From positions 1 to 64,000 of the forward strand of contig NZ_JOAP01000023.1 of assembly GCF_000720475.1 (NCBI RefSeq): DNA of 64,000 nucleotides. The letters run 5' to 3'. The position numbers and the translations under genes are program-made. Under the pieces are notes generated by a model. The model did no database searches. It worked only from the letters and a program-made list of their open reading frames with translations, and was not told where the DNA came from. Below, piece by piece: positions 1-8,908 of this stretch (within the stretch, counting starts at the first letter, position 1; each line of letters begins with the position of its first letter). This stretch comes from Streptomyces aureocirculatus (GTDB lineage: Bacteria > Actinomycetota > Actinomycetes > Streptomycetales > Streptomycetaceae).

Positions 1-366
1 CGTCGATATGACATCGACGCCCGCCTCCAGCAGCTCCTCGACGTCCTGCCAGCGCTTGGCGTTGCGCGAACCCGGCACGTTCGTGTGCGCCAGCTCGTCC
101 ACCACGGCGACGGCCGGGGCGCGTTGCAGGACCGCGTCCACGTCCATCTCGGTGAAGACCGCGCCCCGGTACGTCAGCTCCTTGCGCGGCACCAGTTCGA
201 CGCCGTGCAGCAGCACTTCCGTACGGGGGCGGTCGTGGTGCTCCACGAAGGCGACGACACAGTCGGTACCGCGCTCGGTACGCCGGTGCGCCTCGGACAG
301 CATCGCGTACGTCTTGCCGACGCCCGGTGCCGCCCCCAGATAGATCCGAAGCCTGCCGCGTGCCAT
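1..366 (-). CDS. kdpD: KdpD-type sensor histidine kinase, N-terminal part (cut by window edge)
   Basis: The first 122 codons are visible and the gene runs off the left edge. The start reads MARGRLRIYLGAAPGVGKT, which is the N-terminal KdpD domain with its Walker-type loop GAAPGVGKT at about residues 11-19. Further conserved pieces follow: an FVEHHDRPRT segment and a VDELAHTNVPGSRN segment. KdpD is the membrane sensor kinase that controls the high-affinity potassium transporter KdpFABC through KdpE. The membrane and kinase domains lie outside the window, so activity cannot be judged. The ATG at 366 is chosen because the family motif starts directly after it. Confidence 0.93.
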   Translation of the reverse strand, partial: MARGRLRIYLGAAPGVGKTYAMLSEAHRRTERGTDCVVAFVEHHDRPRTEVLLHGVELVPRKELTYRGAVFTEMDVDAVLQRAPAVAVVDELAHTNVPGSRNAKRWQDVEELLEAGVDVIST

Positions 367-465
367 GTGTCTCGTCTCTGCGCTCGGAACCGATGGATGC
401 CTCCACCAATCAAAGGTGCTCAGAATGCCAGACACCAGTGGGCCGGGCACCGGCGGTGCCCGGCA

Positions 466-525
466 CCGCCGGTCTCGGCACCGCCGGTCTCGGCACCGCC
501 GGTCTCGGCACCGCCGGTCTCGGCA
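466..525. repeat. 15-bp tandem repeat, 4 copies
   Basis: Four perfect head-to-tail copies of ccgccggtctcggca lie between the kdpD start and the 3' end of the next minus-strand gene. They are followed by a short run of cgcctgcg units near 540-570. The array sits just upstream of kdpD and downstream of the oxidoreductase stop codon. No function is evident; it may form GC-rich structure or simply be a slippage product. Confidence 0.9.
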
Positions 526-566
526 CCGGCCTTCGAACGCGCCTGCGCGCCTGCGCGCCTGCGCGC

Positions 567-1442
567 CTACCGCAGGGACTCGATCGTGCGGGACAGGCTC
601 TCGGCGCCGTGGCCCGCGGACACCTGCTGCTCGAACAGGGCGTGCAGCGGGGCGAGCAGCTCGACGCCGACGCCCTGCGCCCTGGTCGCGGCGAGGATGT
701 TGGCGAGGCCCACCGCGTTGATGTCCAGGTTGGAGGTCTGCGTGCGGTAGTCCCCGGCGTCGATCTCGGCGGCGAAGGCGGGCAGCGCGGCGATCGCCTC
801 CTTGAGCCAGCGCACCAGGAGTTCGGTGACCCGTACCGCCTCGATGCCCGCGGACCCACTGACGGCCACGGTCTGGAAGAACCCGGCGAACATCCCGTAC
901 ATGCCGCTGAGCAGCGCCACGTCGTGGACGGCCGCGAGCCCCGCGTCGGCGCCGACGAACTCCGCCGTGCCGAGGGTCTCCAGGAGCGCCCGGTGCCGGG
1001 CGAACGCCTCCTCGTCCCCGCTGTAGAGGACGAAGGCCTCCGGCGTGCCGATGGTCTGCGGGATCGCGTAGACGGCGCCGTCCACGTAGGCGGCGCCGCT
1101 GCCGTTGACCCGGGTGGCGAGTTCGCGGGCGGGCTCCGGGATGCCGGAGGTGACGTTCACGACGACGCGGCCCGCGAGGGCGTCGGCGGCGGGCGTGAGC
1201 AGGTCGCGGACGGTGGTGTAGTCGAGTACGCAGATGATGACGAGGTCGCTCGCCCGGATCGCGTCGGCGGGGGTCGCCGCCCGGGTGGCGCCCCGCGCGA
1301 CCAGGTCGTCCGCCTTGTCCTGCGAGCGGTTCCAGACGGTGACCTTGTGCCCCTGGTCCAGGAGGGTGCGGGCAAGGACCTGGCCGAGGTTGCCGAGTCC
1401 GATGACGGCGACGGTCGTGGGCTCGGGGGTGGTGACGTTCAT
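567..1442 (-). CDS. imine-reductase-like NAD(P)-dependent oxidoreductase
   Basis: A 291-residue protein with an N-terminal Rossmann fold (VIGLGNLG at about residues 13-20, then WNRS around 37-40). The all-helical C-terminal half carries VHDVALLSGMYG near residues 172-183. This architecture matches the 6-phosphogluconate/3-hydroxyisobutyrate dehydrogenase superfamily and, more closely, the imine reductase and reductive aminase branch. There an Asp or Tyr sits at the equivalent helix position; here it is Asp174. Such enzymes reduce cyclic or exocyclic imines with NADPH, but the natural substrate is unknown. The gene is divergent from a SARP regulator, a pairing that suggests dedicated control. 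Family assignment is fairly secure; the imine-reductase function is an inference. Confidence 0.82.
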   Translation of the reverse strand: MNVTTPEPTTVAVIGLGNLGQVLARTLLDQGHKVTVWNRSQDKADDLVARGATRAATPADAIRASDLVIICVLDYTTVRDLLTPAADALAGRVVVNVTSGIPEPARELATRVNGSGAAYVDGAVYAIPQTIGTPEAFVLYSGDEEAFARHRALLETLGTAEFVGADAGLAAVHDVALLSGMYGMFAGFFQTVAVSGSAGIEAVRVTELLVRWLKEAIAALPAFAAEIDAGDYRTQTSNLDINAVGLANILAATRAQGVGVELLAPLHALFEQQVSAGHGAESLSRTIESLR

Positions 1443-1526
1443 GGGGACGGCCTCCGGTGGGAGCGTTGCCTGGCGGTGTGCCCGGCGTCTGGTCGTCACT
1501 GTGCGGGCGGGCGCTGCCGGTTCACT

Positions 1527-1607
1527 GCCGGACGGCTGTCGGTCGGCTGCCGGATGAGTGCCGGACGGCTGTCGGTCGGCTGCCGGATGAGTGCCGGTCG
1601 GCTGTCG
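1527..1607. repeat. 33-bp direct repeat (about 2.5 copies) in a divergent promoter region
   Basis: Two perfect 33-bp copies and a partial third (unit begins gccggacggctgtcggtcgg) occupy the 223-bp gap between the imine-reductase-like gene and the SARP regulator gene. SARP proteins bind short direct repeats near the -35 region, so repeats in this position could be a binding site. The unit is longer than usual for SARP sites, so this is only a possibility. Confidence 0.85.
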
Positions 1608-1665
1608 CCCGGTGCGTCCGAAGGTGGCGGTCGGGGCGCTCACCTGGCGGGTTATCGTCGTCGGC

Positions 1666-4600
1666 ATGCGATTCGGGGTGCTCGGTCCGCTGGCCGTGTG
1701 GACGACGGACGGTACGGAGGTCGCCGTCCCGGGGGCCAAGGTCCGCGCGCTTCTTGCCCAGCTCCTTGTGCACCCGGGCCACCCGGTGTCGGCGGACCGC
1801 CTGATCGACGGGCTGTGGGGCGAGGACCTGCCCGACCATCCCGCGAACGCGTTGCAGGGCAAGGTGTCCCAGTTGCGCAGGGTGCTGGGGCGGGCCGAGC
1901 CGGGCGGGCGTTCGCTCGTCGAGTCGGGGCCCGCCGGGTACGCGCTGCGCGTCACGGCGGACGCCGTGGACACCGGCCGGTTCGCGCTGCTCCTGGAGCG
2001 GGCGCGGGCCGCGGACGGGGCGGCCGCGCACGGGGCGGCCGCGCGGGTGCGGCTCCTGGGCGAGGCGCTCGGCCTGTGGCGCGGCGATGCGTTCGCGGAC
2101 TTCGCCGACGACGCCTTCGCGCGTGGCGCGATCGGCCGCCTGGAGGAGGACCGGCTCACCGCCCGTGAGGAACAGGCCGAGGCCCGCCTGGAGGCGGGCG
2201 AGCACGGGCCGCTCGCCGCGGACCTCGCCGACCTGGTCGTGCGCCACCCGCTGCGGGAGCGGCTGCGGGCCGCGCAGTTGCGGGCTCTGTACCGTTCCGG
2301 GCGGCAGACGGAGGCCCTCGCCGCGTACGAGGATCTGCGCCGCCGTCTCTCCGCCGACCTGGGCCTCGTACCCGGCGCCGAACTCGCGGCGCTGCACGGC
2401 GCGATCCTGCGCCAGGACCCGGAACTGACCCCACCCCCCACCCGACACCCTCCCGCGCCTCCCACACAGGCGCCTGCGCCAGTGCCCGCACCCGCCTGTG
2501 CGCCTGCGTCCACACCTACCTCTGCCTCCGCGCCCGCGCGGCCCGAGGCGCCGGCCCTCCGTACCAATCTCCCCGCGCCCGTCGCCGCGCTCCTCGGCCG
2601 GGACGACGCCGTACCGGGGGTACGCCGACTCCTCGGCGCCACCCGTCTGGTGACGCTCACCGGGCCCGGCGGCGTGGGCAAGACCCGGCTTGCCGTCGCG
2701 GCGGCCCGTGAGGTCGCCGACGCGTTCCCCGACGGGGTGTGGCTGGCCGAACTCGCCACGCTGGACGCCGAGTCCGGCCAGGGCACGGACGCGGTGGCCG
2801 AGGCGGTGGCACGGGTACTCGGCCTGCACGAGGAGCCCGGCGCCCCGGTGGCGGCCCTCGCACGCCTCACGCAGGGGCTGCGCGAGCGGCGGCTGCTGCT
2901 CGTGCTCGACAACTGCGAGCACGTGGTCGACGCGGTGGCCGAGGCGGTGGGCGCGCTGCTGCGCGACGTACCGGACCTCACGGTCCTCGCCACCAGTCAG
3001 GAACCCCTCGATGTGAGCGGTGAGCGCGTCTGGATGGTGCCGCCGCTCGAACTGGCTAGCGCCATGGAGCTGTTCCGGCAGCGGGCCGGTCTCGGGTCCG
3101 GCGCCGACCTCGGCGCGGACGACGCGGAGGCGGTCGCCGAGCTGTGCGTACGGCTCGACGGACTGCCGCTGGCGCTGGAACTCGCGGCGGCACGCGTACG
3201 CACGCTGGGCGTGCACGGGCTTCTGGCCCGCCTGGACGACCGGTTCGCGCTGCTCGCCCGCGGCTTCCGCGGCGCCCCGGCGCGGCAGCGCACGCTGCGT
3301 GCCGTCATCGACTGGAGCTGGTCGCTGCTCACGGCGCCCGAACGCGCCCTGCTGCGCAGGCTCGCCGTGCCCGACGGCTGGGCGCTCGACGCCGCGCGGG
3401 CCGTCGGCGCGGGCGGTGACGTACGCGACACCGAGGTGCTCGACCTCCTCTCCCGCCTGGTGGACCGTTCCCTGGTGGTCGCGGCCGACCGGCCGGAAGG
3501 ACCGCGGTACCGCGTCCTGGAGTCCGTCAGGGAGTACGGTTCCGAACAACTCCGCGCGACGGGCGAGTTCGCGGACGTACGGGAGCGGCACAGCGTCCAC
3601 TACGCCGAACTGGCCGCGCGGGCCAGTCGGTCGCTGCACGGCCACGGGCAGCGCGAGTGGCTGAACCGCCTGGACGAGGAGAGCCCCAACCTGCGCCGCG
3701 CCCTGGACACCGCACTCGCCCACGGTGCGACCGAACGCGCCCTGACCATGGTCAACGCGCTCGCCTGGTACTGGGTACTGCGGGGCCGCACGACAGAGGC
3801 ACGGCACTCCCTGGACGCGGCACTCCGCGCGTCCGAGGGCGCGGGCACGGACGTGGGTGCGGGCACGGGCCAAGCCGCCGCAACTACCCCTGCTGCCCCA
3901 GCCCCCTCGCGAGAGATCGCCACCGCACGGGCACTCGCGTTGGCCTGGCGGACGGGCATCTCCCTGCGCGAGGGCAGCGAGGCCACCGACGCGGGGGCGG
4001 ACGCGTACGCCGACCCGTGCGTCGGTACGGGGGACGGGGTGGCCGCCGCAACCGGTGCTTCCGGCGGGCCCGCGGGCGTCGACGCGAGCCCGAGCGGCGA
4101 CGGACACAGCGACGGCGACGGCCAAAGGCGCAGCCACGGCCACGGCGGCGGCCACAGCCACAGCCACAGCGCAGATGATGAACCCGCCCGCCTCATGCGG
4201 GAAACCCTCGCCGCACAGCGCGAACTCGACGACCCCGTCGGCCGCGCCACCGCCCTGTGGATCCTCGGCTCCGCCCAGATGGGCGCGGGCGCCGTGCGTG
4301 CCGGTGAACGACTGGTGGACGAGGCGCTCGGCGCCTTCGAGGAACTCGGCGACTCCTGGGGCACCGCCGCCACGCTCAGTGTGCGCGCCCGGCACGCCAT
4401 CGCGCACGGCGATCTCGACGCCGCCCGGCGTGACAGCGAGCGCAGCGACCAAATCTTCCGTGAACTCGGCGACGAGTGGGGGCAGTTGCAAGCCGTTTTT
4501 CCCCTGGCCACGCTCAGCGAGATCGCGGGCGACTACGCCGCCGCCGACCGCCTGCACCGTGCGGGACTGGCCGTCGCGGAGCGCCTCGGCCTGTGGACGG

Positions 4601-5385
4601 AGGCCTCCAAGCGGCTGTCAGGACTTGGCCGGATCGCTCTGCTCACAGGGGACTTCGCGCAGGCCCGCAGCGCGCACGAGCGTGCGCTGCGCCTGGCCCG
4701 CGACCACGGCTTCCGCTCCGGTGAGCTCGACGCACGGATCGGCCTCGGCCTCGGCGCCCGCAGGGAGGGCGACCTCACGGGCGCCGAGGGGCACATGCGC
4801 GCGCTGCTCGCCCGGTTCCGCGAGGCCGACTACGGCCCGGGGGTCACGCTCGCCCTCGCCGAGCTGGGCTTCGTCGCGGAGGCGCACGGCGACGCTGCGA
4901 CGGCCCACGCGTTGCACGCGGAGGGCTTCGACGTCGCCGTGGGCCTCGGGGACGCGCGGGCGCAGGCCCTGGCCCTGGAGGGCCTCGCGGGGGCACAGAC
5001 CGCCGCCGGGGAGCACCGCACGGCCGCCACCCTGCTCGGTGCCGCCGCCGCGGCCCGGGCCTCCGTGGGCGCGCCGCTCCCGGCGGGCGAACGGCAGGAC
5101 GTGGACCGGGTGTCGGCGGCCGCACGCGCACGCCTCGGCGACCGGCCGTACACGACCGCGTTCGACAAGGGCGGAAGGCTGAGGCCGGAGGCCGCCCGGC
5201 GTCTCGCGTCCCGGCCGCACCTGGCGTCCCGGCCGCTCCGCACACCCGGGCCGCACCTCGCATCCCCGCCCCGCCCCGAGCCCGCCGCCCCCCGAGCCGA
5301 CGCCACCGCACCCCGAGGAATCGCAGGCCAGCCACCCCGCGAACCGAGCACACCGCAGGTGGACCGGCCGGTTCATCCTCACTGA
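1666..5385 (+). CDS. AfsR/SARP-family regulator with NTPase and TPR domains
   Basis: A 1239-residue multidomain regulator. Residues 1-95 are an OmpR-like winged helix (starts MRFGVLGPLAVW) and about 96-245 are the bacterial transcriptional activation domain. A STAND/NB-ARC-type NTPase follows, with a P-loop GPGGVGKT near residue 332 and a LLVLDNCEHVVD Walker B region. The C-terminal half is TPR-like helical repeats. A proline/alanine linker separates BTAD and NTPase (about 250-290). A histidine/glycine-rich insert at about 810-840 interrupts the TPR part. Large SARPs usually activate secondary-metabolism or adjacent genes in response to a ligand or a phosphorylation signal. The likely target is the divergent oxidoreductase. 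The start ATG begins the conserved fold directly. Confidence 0.93.
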   Translation: MRFGVLGPLAVWTTDGTEVAVPGAKVRALLAQLLVHPGHPVSADRLIDGLWGEDLPDHPANALQGKVSQLRRVLGRAEPGGRSLVESGPAGYALRVTADAVDTGRFALLLERARAADGAAAHGAAARVRLLGEALGLWRGDAFADFADDAFARGAIGRLEEDRLTAREEQAEARLEAGEHGPLAADLADLVVRHPLRERLRAAQLRALYRSGRQTEALAAYEDLRRRLSADLGLVPGAELAALHGAILRQDPELTPPPTRHPPAPPTQAPAPVPAPACAPASTPTSASAPARPEAPALRTNLPAPVAALLGRDDAVPGVRRLLGATRLVTLTGPGGVGKTRLAVAAAREVADAFPDGVWLAELATLDAESGQGTDAVAEAVARVLGLHEEPGAPVAALARLTQGLRERRLLLVLDNCEHVVDAVAEAVGALLRDVPDLTVLATSQEPLDVSGERVWMVPPLELASAMELFRQRAGLGSGADLGADDAEAVAELCVRLDGLPLALELAAARVRTLGVHGLLARLDDRFALLARGFRGAPARQRTLRAVIDWSWSLLTAPERALLRRLAVPDGWALDAARAVGAGGDVRDTEVLDLLSRLVDRSLVVAADRPEGPRYRVLESVREYGSEQLRATGEFADVRERHSVHYAELAARASRSLHGHGQREWLNRLDEESPNLRRALDTALAHGATERALTMVNALAWYWVLRGRTTEARHSLDAALRASEGAGTDVGAGTGQAAATTPAAPAPSREIATARALALAWRTGISLREGSEATDAGADAYADPCVGTGDGVAAATGASGGPAGVDASPSGDGHSDGDGQRRSHGHGGGHSHSHSADDEPARLMRETLAAQRELDDPVGRATALWILGSAQMGAGAVRAGERLVDEALGAFEELGDSWGTAATLSVRARHAIAHGDLDAARRDSERSDQIFRELGDEWGQLQAVFPLATLSEIAGDYAAADRLHRAGLAVAERLGLWTEASKRLSGLGRIALLTGDFAQARSAHERALRLARDHGFRSGELDARIGLGLGARREGDLTGAEGHMRALLARFREADYGPGVTLALAELGFVAEAHGDAATAHALHAEGFDVAVGLGDARAQALALEGLAGAQTAAGEHRTAATLLGAAAAARASVGAPLPAGERQDVDRVSAAARARLGDRPYTTAFDKGGRLRPEAARRLASRPHLASRPLRTPGPHLASPPRPEPAAPRADATAPRGIAGQPPREPSTPQVDRPVHPH

Positions 5386-5782
5386 CCTCACCAGTCACAC
5401 CTGTCGCTTAGCTCGCCCGCATCCACAGGGTCAAGCACTGGTTTCCGGTCGAACGCCTCGCCGATGAAAAATACCAACCGCTCATTTTCCCAGGTCAGAT
5501 GGTTGTTACGGGTTATACCACCTAGCCTCGCCCATATTCTGGACGCTCCTCGCGGACCGCGCCAACCGCCCTGAGCTGCCCGAACGGTCATTCGACACCC
5601 CCTCAGCGGACGCATCCATCCGGAAATCGACCATCCGGTTGCCGCTCACTCAGCGCACTTGCAAGACTCCCCACCGCAATCACCTCCGGGGCACGCAATC
5701 CCCAGGAAACTCTCGGTACCACCACAAGAAACACAAGAAGTACAAGAATCTCCAACCAACCCGCATTCGAAGGAGCGTCAAA
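5386..5782. other. intergenic region upstream of an SSI gene
   Basis: This stretch is AT-richer than its surroundings, especially 5440-5530 and 5700-5760. It must hold the promoter of the protease-inhibitor gene. The only clear element is the ribosome-binding site AAGGAG at 5770-5775, seven bases before the GTG start. No convincing gene is visible in it. Confidence 0.6.
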
Positions 5783-6232
5783 GTGCGTCACCTCCTGAAG
5801 ACCGTGAGCGCGGCCGCCGCCGTGGCCGCCGGTGTCCTGACCGTCTCGGCGGTCTCGACGGGCGCGGCCGGGGCAGCGACCCCGGGACCGACGAGCCTGT
5901 ACGCGCCGTCGGACCTGGTGCTCACCGTCGGCCAGGGCGAAGACGCCGCCACGGCCACGGTGCAGCGTGCGGTCACCCTCACTTGTGCGCCCAAGGCCTC
6001 CGGCACCCACCCGGCGCCGAGCGCCGCGTGCGCCGAACTCAACTCCGTGGAGGCACGGTTCGATCAGCTCGTCGACGCGTCGCCCACGGGCGTCTGTACG
6101 AAGGAGTGGAACCCGGTCGTGATCTCCGCGGCCGGGGTCTGGAAGGGCAAGCACGTCGCCTGGACGACCACCTTCGGCAACCCGTGCGAGATGAGGGCGG
6201 GCCTCGCGAACAGCAGCCTGTTGAACTTCTGA
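5783..6232 (+). CDS. secreted subtilisin-inhibitor-like (SSI family) protease inhibitor
   Basis: A 149-residue protein with a typical signal peptide (about residues 1-31, a basic start then an Ala/Val-rich core) and a mature domain of about 118 residues. Four cysteines (68, 83, 105, 135) fit the two conserved disulfides of the Streptomyces subtilisin inhibitor family. The reactive-site loop reads VCTKEWNPV, aligning with the CPMVYDPV loop of classical SSI, so the P1 residue would be Lys107. A Lys at P1 predicts inhibition of trypsin-like as well as subtilisin-like proteases. The GTG start is supported by AAGGAG with a 7-base gap. SSI proteins act outside the cell on secreted proteases. A paralogue with the same loop lies at 41046-41447. 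Confidence 0.95.
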   Translation: MRHLLKTVSAAAAVAAGVLTVSAVSTGAAGAATPGPTSLYAPSDLVLTVGQGEDAATATVQRAVTLTCAPKASGTHPAPSAACAELNSVEARFDQLVDASPTGVCTKEWNPVVISAAGVWKGKHVAWTTTFGNPCEMRAGLANSSLLNF

Positions 6233-6302
6233 CGGTTCTTCCGTCACTGGACGGCTCCTGACGGTACATCCGTCACCGGACGGCTCCTGGCGGTACACCC
6301 GG
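6231..6302. repeat. 29-bp tandem repeat (about 2.5 copies)
   Basis: Two near-identical 29-bp copies and a partial third (unit gacggttcttccgtcactgg followed by acggctcct) start at the stop codon of the SSI gene. The array precedes the transcription terminator at 6385. No coding role is possible after the stop. Confidence 0.85.
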
Positions 6303-6384
6303 TAGGGGCACGATTCCGAAGGATCCGCCGTTCTGCCCATAGACACCTCGGCCACCCTTTCGTGGGGGGAGGGAGCCGAGGCAC

Positions 6385-6417
6385 GCGGCCCCCGATGTCC
6401 CGAGCATCGGGGGCCGC
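6385..6417 (+). terminator. factor-independent terminator-like hairpin after the SSI gene
   Basis: A perfect 13-bp stem (gcggcccccgatg pairing with catcgggggccgc) closes a 7-base loop. There is no T-run, as is usual in Streptomyces. It lies 150 bp after the SSI stop and ahead of the cupin gene, so it should insulate the two. Confidence 0.85.
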
Positions 6418-6500
6418 ACAATGCCGTCCACGTCCGGGTCGTTCCCGCCGAACCTGTCGGATCCTGTCCGGGAACCCGTCAGGCCATAGGAGGTCCCGCC

Positions 6501-7311
6501 GTGCCGACTCCCGCCGCGCGCCCCGCACCCGAGACTCCCCCCGTGCCGCCGACACCCCAGGACCCGGACCCCGCCGGGTACGGAGGGCTCCCCGGCGGCA
6601 TCGGCGTGTCCCGTCTTCGCGTGTACGACTGGCCGGCCGCCGACGGGCTCCGCGGCGGCACCCCCCCATCTCCATCTGACGTGCACGGAGGGCTACGCGG
6701 TGGTCGCGGGCCGCGGTGCCGTACAGACCCTCACGCCCGCCGGGTTCCGGCACACCCCGCTCGCCCCCGGCGCCCTCGTGTGGTTCACGCCCGGCACCGT
6801 TCACCGGCTCGTCGACGAGGGCGGTCTGACGATCCACGTACTCATGCAGAACAGCGGTCTGCCCGAGGCGGGCGACGCCGTACTGACCCTGCCGCCGCAC
6901 CTGCTCGCCGACCCCGCCGCGTACCGGGCCGCCGTCGCCCTCCCGCCCGTGCGGGCGGACGGGGACGAGAGCGCCATGGAAGCGGCCGCGCGGCACCGAC
7001 GCGACCTCGCCGTGGAGGGGTTCACCGCCCTGCGCCGCGCCGCGGAGGCCGGGGACCCCGAGCCCCTCGCCGCGTTCCACCGCGCCGCCGCCGCCCTCGT
7101 CCGCCCGCTGGCCGCGGCGTGGCGGGAGCGCTGGCGCACCGGCGCCGCCGCGGCGGCCGCGGCCACCGGCGCGCAGCTCGACGCCCTGGCACGGGGTGAC
7201 GCCCGCCATCTCGCGGCGGCCGGGGTCCGCGCCGAACAGCCCGCCGAGCGGGGCCGGTTCGGTATGTGCGGACGGCTCGACGTGTACGACTGCGCGATGA
7301 TGGTGACATGA
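6501..7311 (+). pseudogene. cupin-domain protein gene broken by a +1 frameshift
   Basis: Reading starts at GTG 6501 behind a strong AGGAGG (6488-6493). The frame encodes a start with GVSRLRVYDWPAADGLRGGTP, then loses the family sequence at a run of seven C at 6661-6667. Downstream, in the +1 frame, the cupin sequence continues without a break: PHLHLTCTEGYAVVAGRG, then VWFTPGTVHRLV (a metal-binding-type cupin motif) and VLMQNSGLPEAGDAV. It ends at the TGA at 7311. One C fewer would restore a 269-residue protein. The rest is intact and the stop overlaps the next gene (ATGA), so this is either a recent homopolymer mutation, a phase-variable tract or a sequencing error. The specific function of the cupin is unknown. 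Confidence 0.8.
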
Positions 7312-7910
7312 GCACCACGGGCCACCGCCTTGTCGCCGAACCGATCACCACCGACCGGCTGACGCTGGAGCCGCTGCGCGTGGCGCACGCCGACGAGATG
7401 GCGGTGGTGCTCGGCGACCCGGCCCTGCACACGTTCATCGGGGGCGCCCCCGACGACGTGACCGCCCTGCGGGCCCGCTACACGCGTATGGTCGCCGGGC
7501 CGCCCGACCCCCGGGTCTCGTGGTGCAACTGGGTCCTGCGGGTGTCAGCGGACGGCCGCCTCGCGGGCACCGTGCAGGCGACCGTACGGCCCCGGGGCCC
7601 CGGCGGGAGTGAGGACGGGAGCCAGGACGGCAGCGAGGACGGGAGCGACGGCCACGGCGCCGAGATCGCCTGGATGGTGGGCACGCCGTGGCAGGGCCGG
7701 GGCATCGCGTCCGAGGCGGCCCGGGGCCTCGTGGAGTGGCTGCGCGGCCGTCCGGAGGTGACACACCTCCTGGCGCACATCCGTCCCGATCACGACGCGT
7801 CCGCCGCCGTGGCCCGCGCCGCCGGGCTCGCGCCCACCGACGAGAGGCGCGACGGCGAGATCAGGTGGCGGCTCACGCTGAACGACGGGCAGCCGAACGG
7901 CTGGAGCTGA
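7308..7910 (+). CDS. GNAT-family N-acetyltransferase
   Basis: A 200-residue protein of the RimJ/RimL-like acetyltransferase type. The N-terminal TDRLTLEPLRVAHADEMA is characteristic. The acetyl-CoA loop is seen as GTPWQGRGIASEAARGL near residues 125-142, followed by the terminal HIRPDHDASAAVARAAGL segment. Between strands 3 and 4 is a low-complexity acidic Gly/Ser insert (EDGSQDGSEDGSDG). The start codon overlaps the stop of the frameshifted cupin gene in an ATGA arrangement, so translation was probably coupled to it. The frameshift upstream could therefore lower expression. The substrate is unknown. Confidence 0.88.
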   Translation: MSTTGHRLVAEPITTDRLTLEPLRVAHADEMAVVLGDPALHTFIGGAPDDVTALRARYTRMVAGPPDPRVSWCNWVLRVSADGRLAGTVQATVRPRGPGGSEDGSQDGSEDGSDGHGAEIAWMVGTPWQGRGIASEAARGLVEWLRGRPEVTHLLAHIRPDHDASAAVARAAGLAPTDERRDGEIRWRLTLNDGQPNGWS

Positions 7911-7937
7911 ACGGCTGGAGCTGAACGGCTGGAGCTG
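7896..7937. repeat. 14-bp tandem repeat, 3 copies, at a stop codon
   Basis: Three copies of aacggctggagctg start inside the last codons of the acetyltransferase gene. The first copy encodes the terminal Asn-Gly-Trp-Ser and stop; the later ones are downstream. Because 14 is not a multiple of 3, each copy shifts the frame. Confidence 0.88.
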
Positions 7938-7957
7938 AACGGCGGGCAGCCGAACCG

Positions 7958-8908
7958 CTAGAAAGGGCGGTCGCCCGCGATGGCCACGCGCTCCGCCACC
8001 CTGCGCTGCGGCGCGTAGTCGTCGACGGCGTAGTGCTGGGTCGCCCGGTTGTCCCAGAACGCGATGTCGCCCGCCTGCCAGCGCCACCGCACCTGGTACT
8101 CGGGCACATGGGCCTGACGCACCAGGTACCCGAGCAGACGGTCGCTCTCGGCGCGGTCCATACCGACGATGTGCGTGGTGAAGGACGTGTTCACGAACAG
8201 CATCCGGCGCCCGGTCTCCGGGTGCGTACGCACGACCGGGTGCTCGACGGGCGGGAACGCGTCCTGGAACGGGGCGAGTTGCTCGGGGCCGTAGAAGCGG
8301 GAGAAGCCCGGGATGAAGTCGTGCACGGCGCTCGCCCCGTCGATGCGCGCCTTGACGTCGTCCGGGAGGTTGTCGTACGCGGCGGCCATGTCCGCCCACA
8401 TCGTGTCGCCGCCGACGGGCGGGACCTCACGGAGCTGCAGCACGGCGCCGAGCGCGGGCCGTTCGCGGAAGGTGACGTCGGCGTGCCACACGTTCTCGAA
8501 GGTGGGCGTCGCGGTGCCGCCCTTCTCGAACCGTACGACGTCCTCGGCGGCGCCGCGCGCTAGCAGCGGATTGGTCTCCAACTCCCCCCAGGTGCGGGCG
8601 AAGGCGCGCTGCTCGTCGGAGGCGAGGTGGGCACCGCGGAAGAACAGCACCTTCCACTCCAGGAGGGCACGGTGCAGTTCCTCGCGCAGCGCGGGGGCGA
8701 GCGGACGGGAGAGGTCGGCGCCGCGGATCTCGGCGCCGATGATCCGGCCCTGCGGCACCACGTCGATGTGCTCGTACGGACGCTCGAAACGGTCGTCGGG
8801 GAGCCTGCGCAGGGTGCGGCGGCCCTCGTACATGCCGTCGGCGGGCACTCGGGCCTCGCGGAGCGCTGCCGGGGGTGTCGGGGCGGGGGAAACGGGTACT
8901 GCCGTCAT
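7958..8908 (-). CDS. TauD/TfdA-family Fe(II)/2-oxoglutarate dioxygenase
   Basis: A 316-residue protein with the metal-binding facial triad of the TauD family: HAD at residues 142-144 (in WHADVTFRERP) and a distal His in NRATQHYAVDDY near the C-terminus. An Arg follows in RRVAERVAI for 2-oxoglutarate. Family members hydroxylate and so desulfonate taurine or other alkyl-sulfonates, or cleave aryloxyalkanoates; which of these applies is not visible. ATG 8908 is preferred over the upstream GTG 8923 because GAGGA sits eight bases before it. No sulfonate transporter genes are adjacent. Confidence 0.9.
   Translation of the reverse strand: MTAVPVSPAPTPPAALREARVPADGMYEGRRTLRRLPDDRFERPYEHIDVVPQGRIIGAEIRGADLSRPLAPALREELHRALLEWKVLFFRGAHLASDEQRAFARTWGELETNPLLARGAAEDVVRFEKGGTATPTFENVWHADVTFRERPALGAVLQLREVPPVGGDTMWADMAAAYDNLPDDVKARIDGASAVHDFIPGFSRFYGPEQLAPFQDAFPPVEHPVVRTHPETGRRMLFVNTSFTTHIVGMDRAESDRLLGYLVRQAHVPEYQVRWRWQAGDIAFWDNRATQHYAVDDYAPQRRVAERVAIAGDRPF

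Noticed and set aside
1522..4557. A 1011-codon open frame on the minus strand opposite the SARP gene
   Set aside because: It is antisense to conserved domains, has no family-like sequence and lacks normal codon bias. It stays open only because the DNA is very GC-rich.
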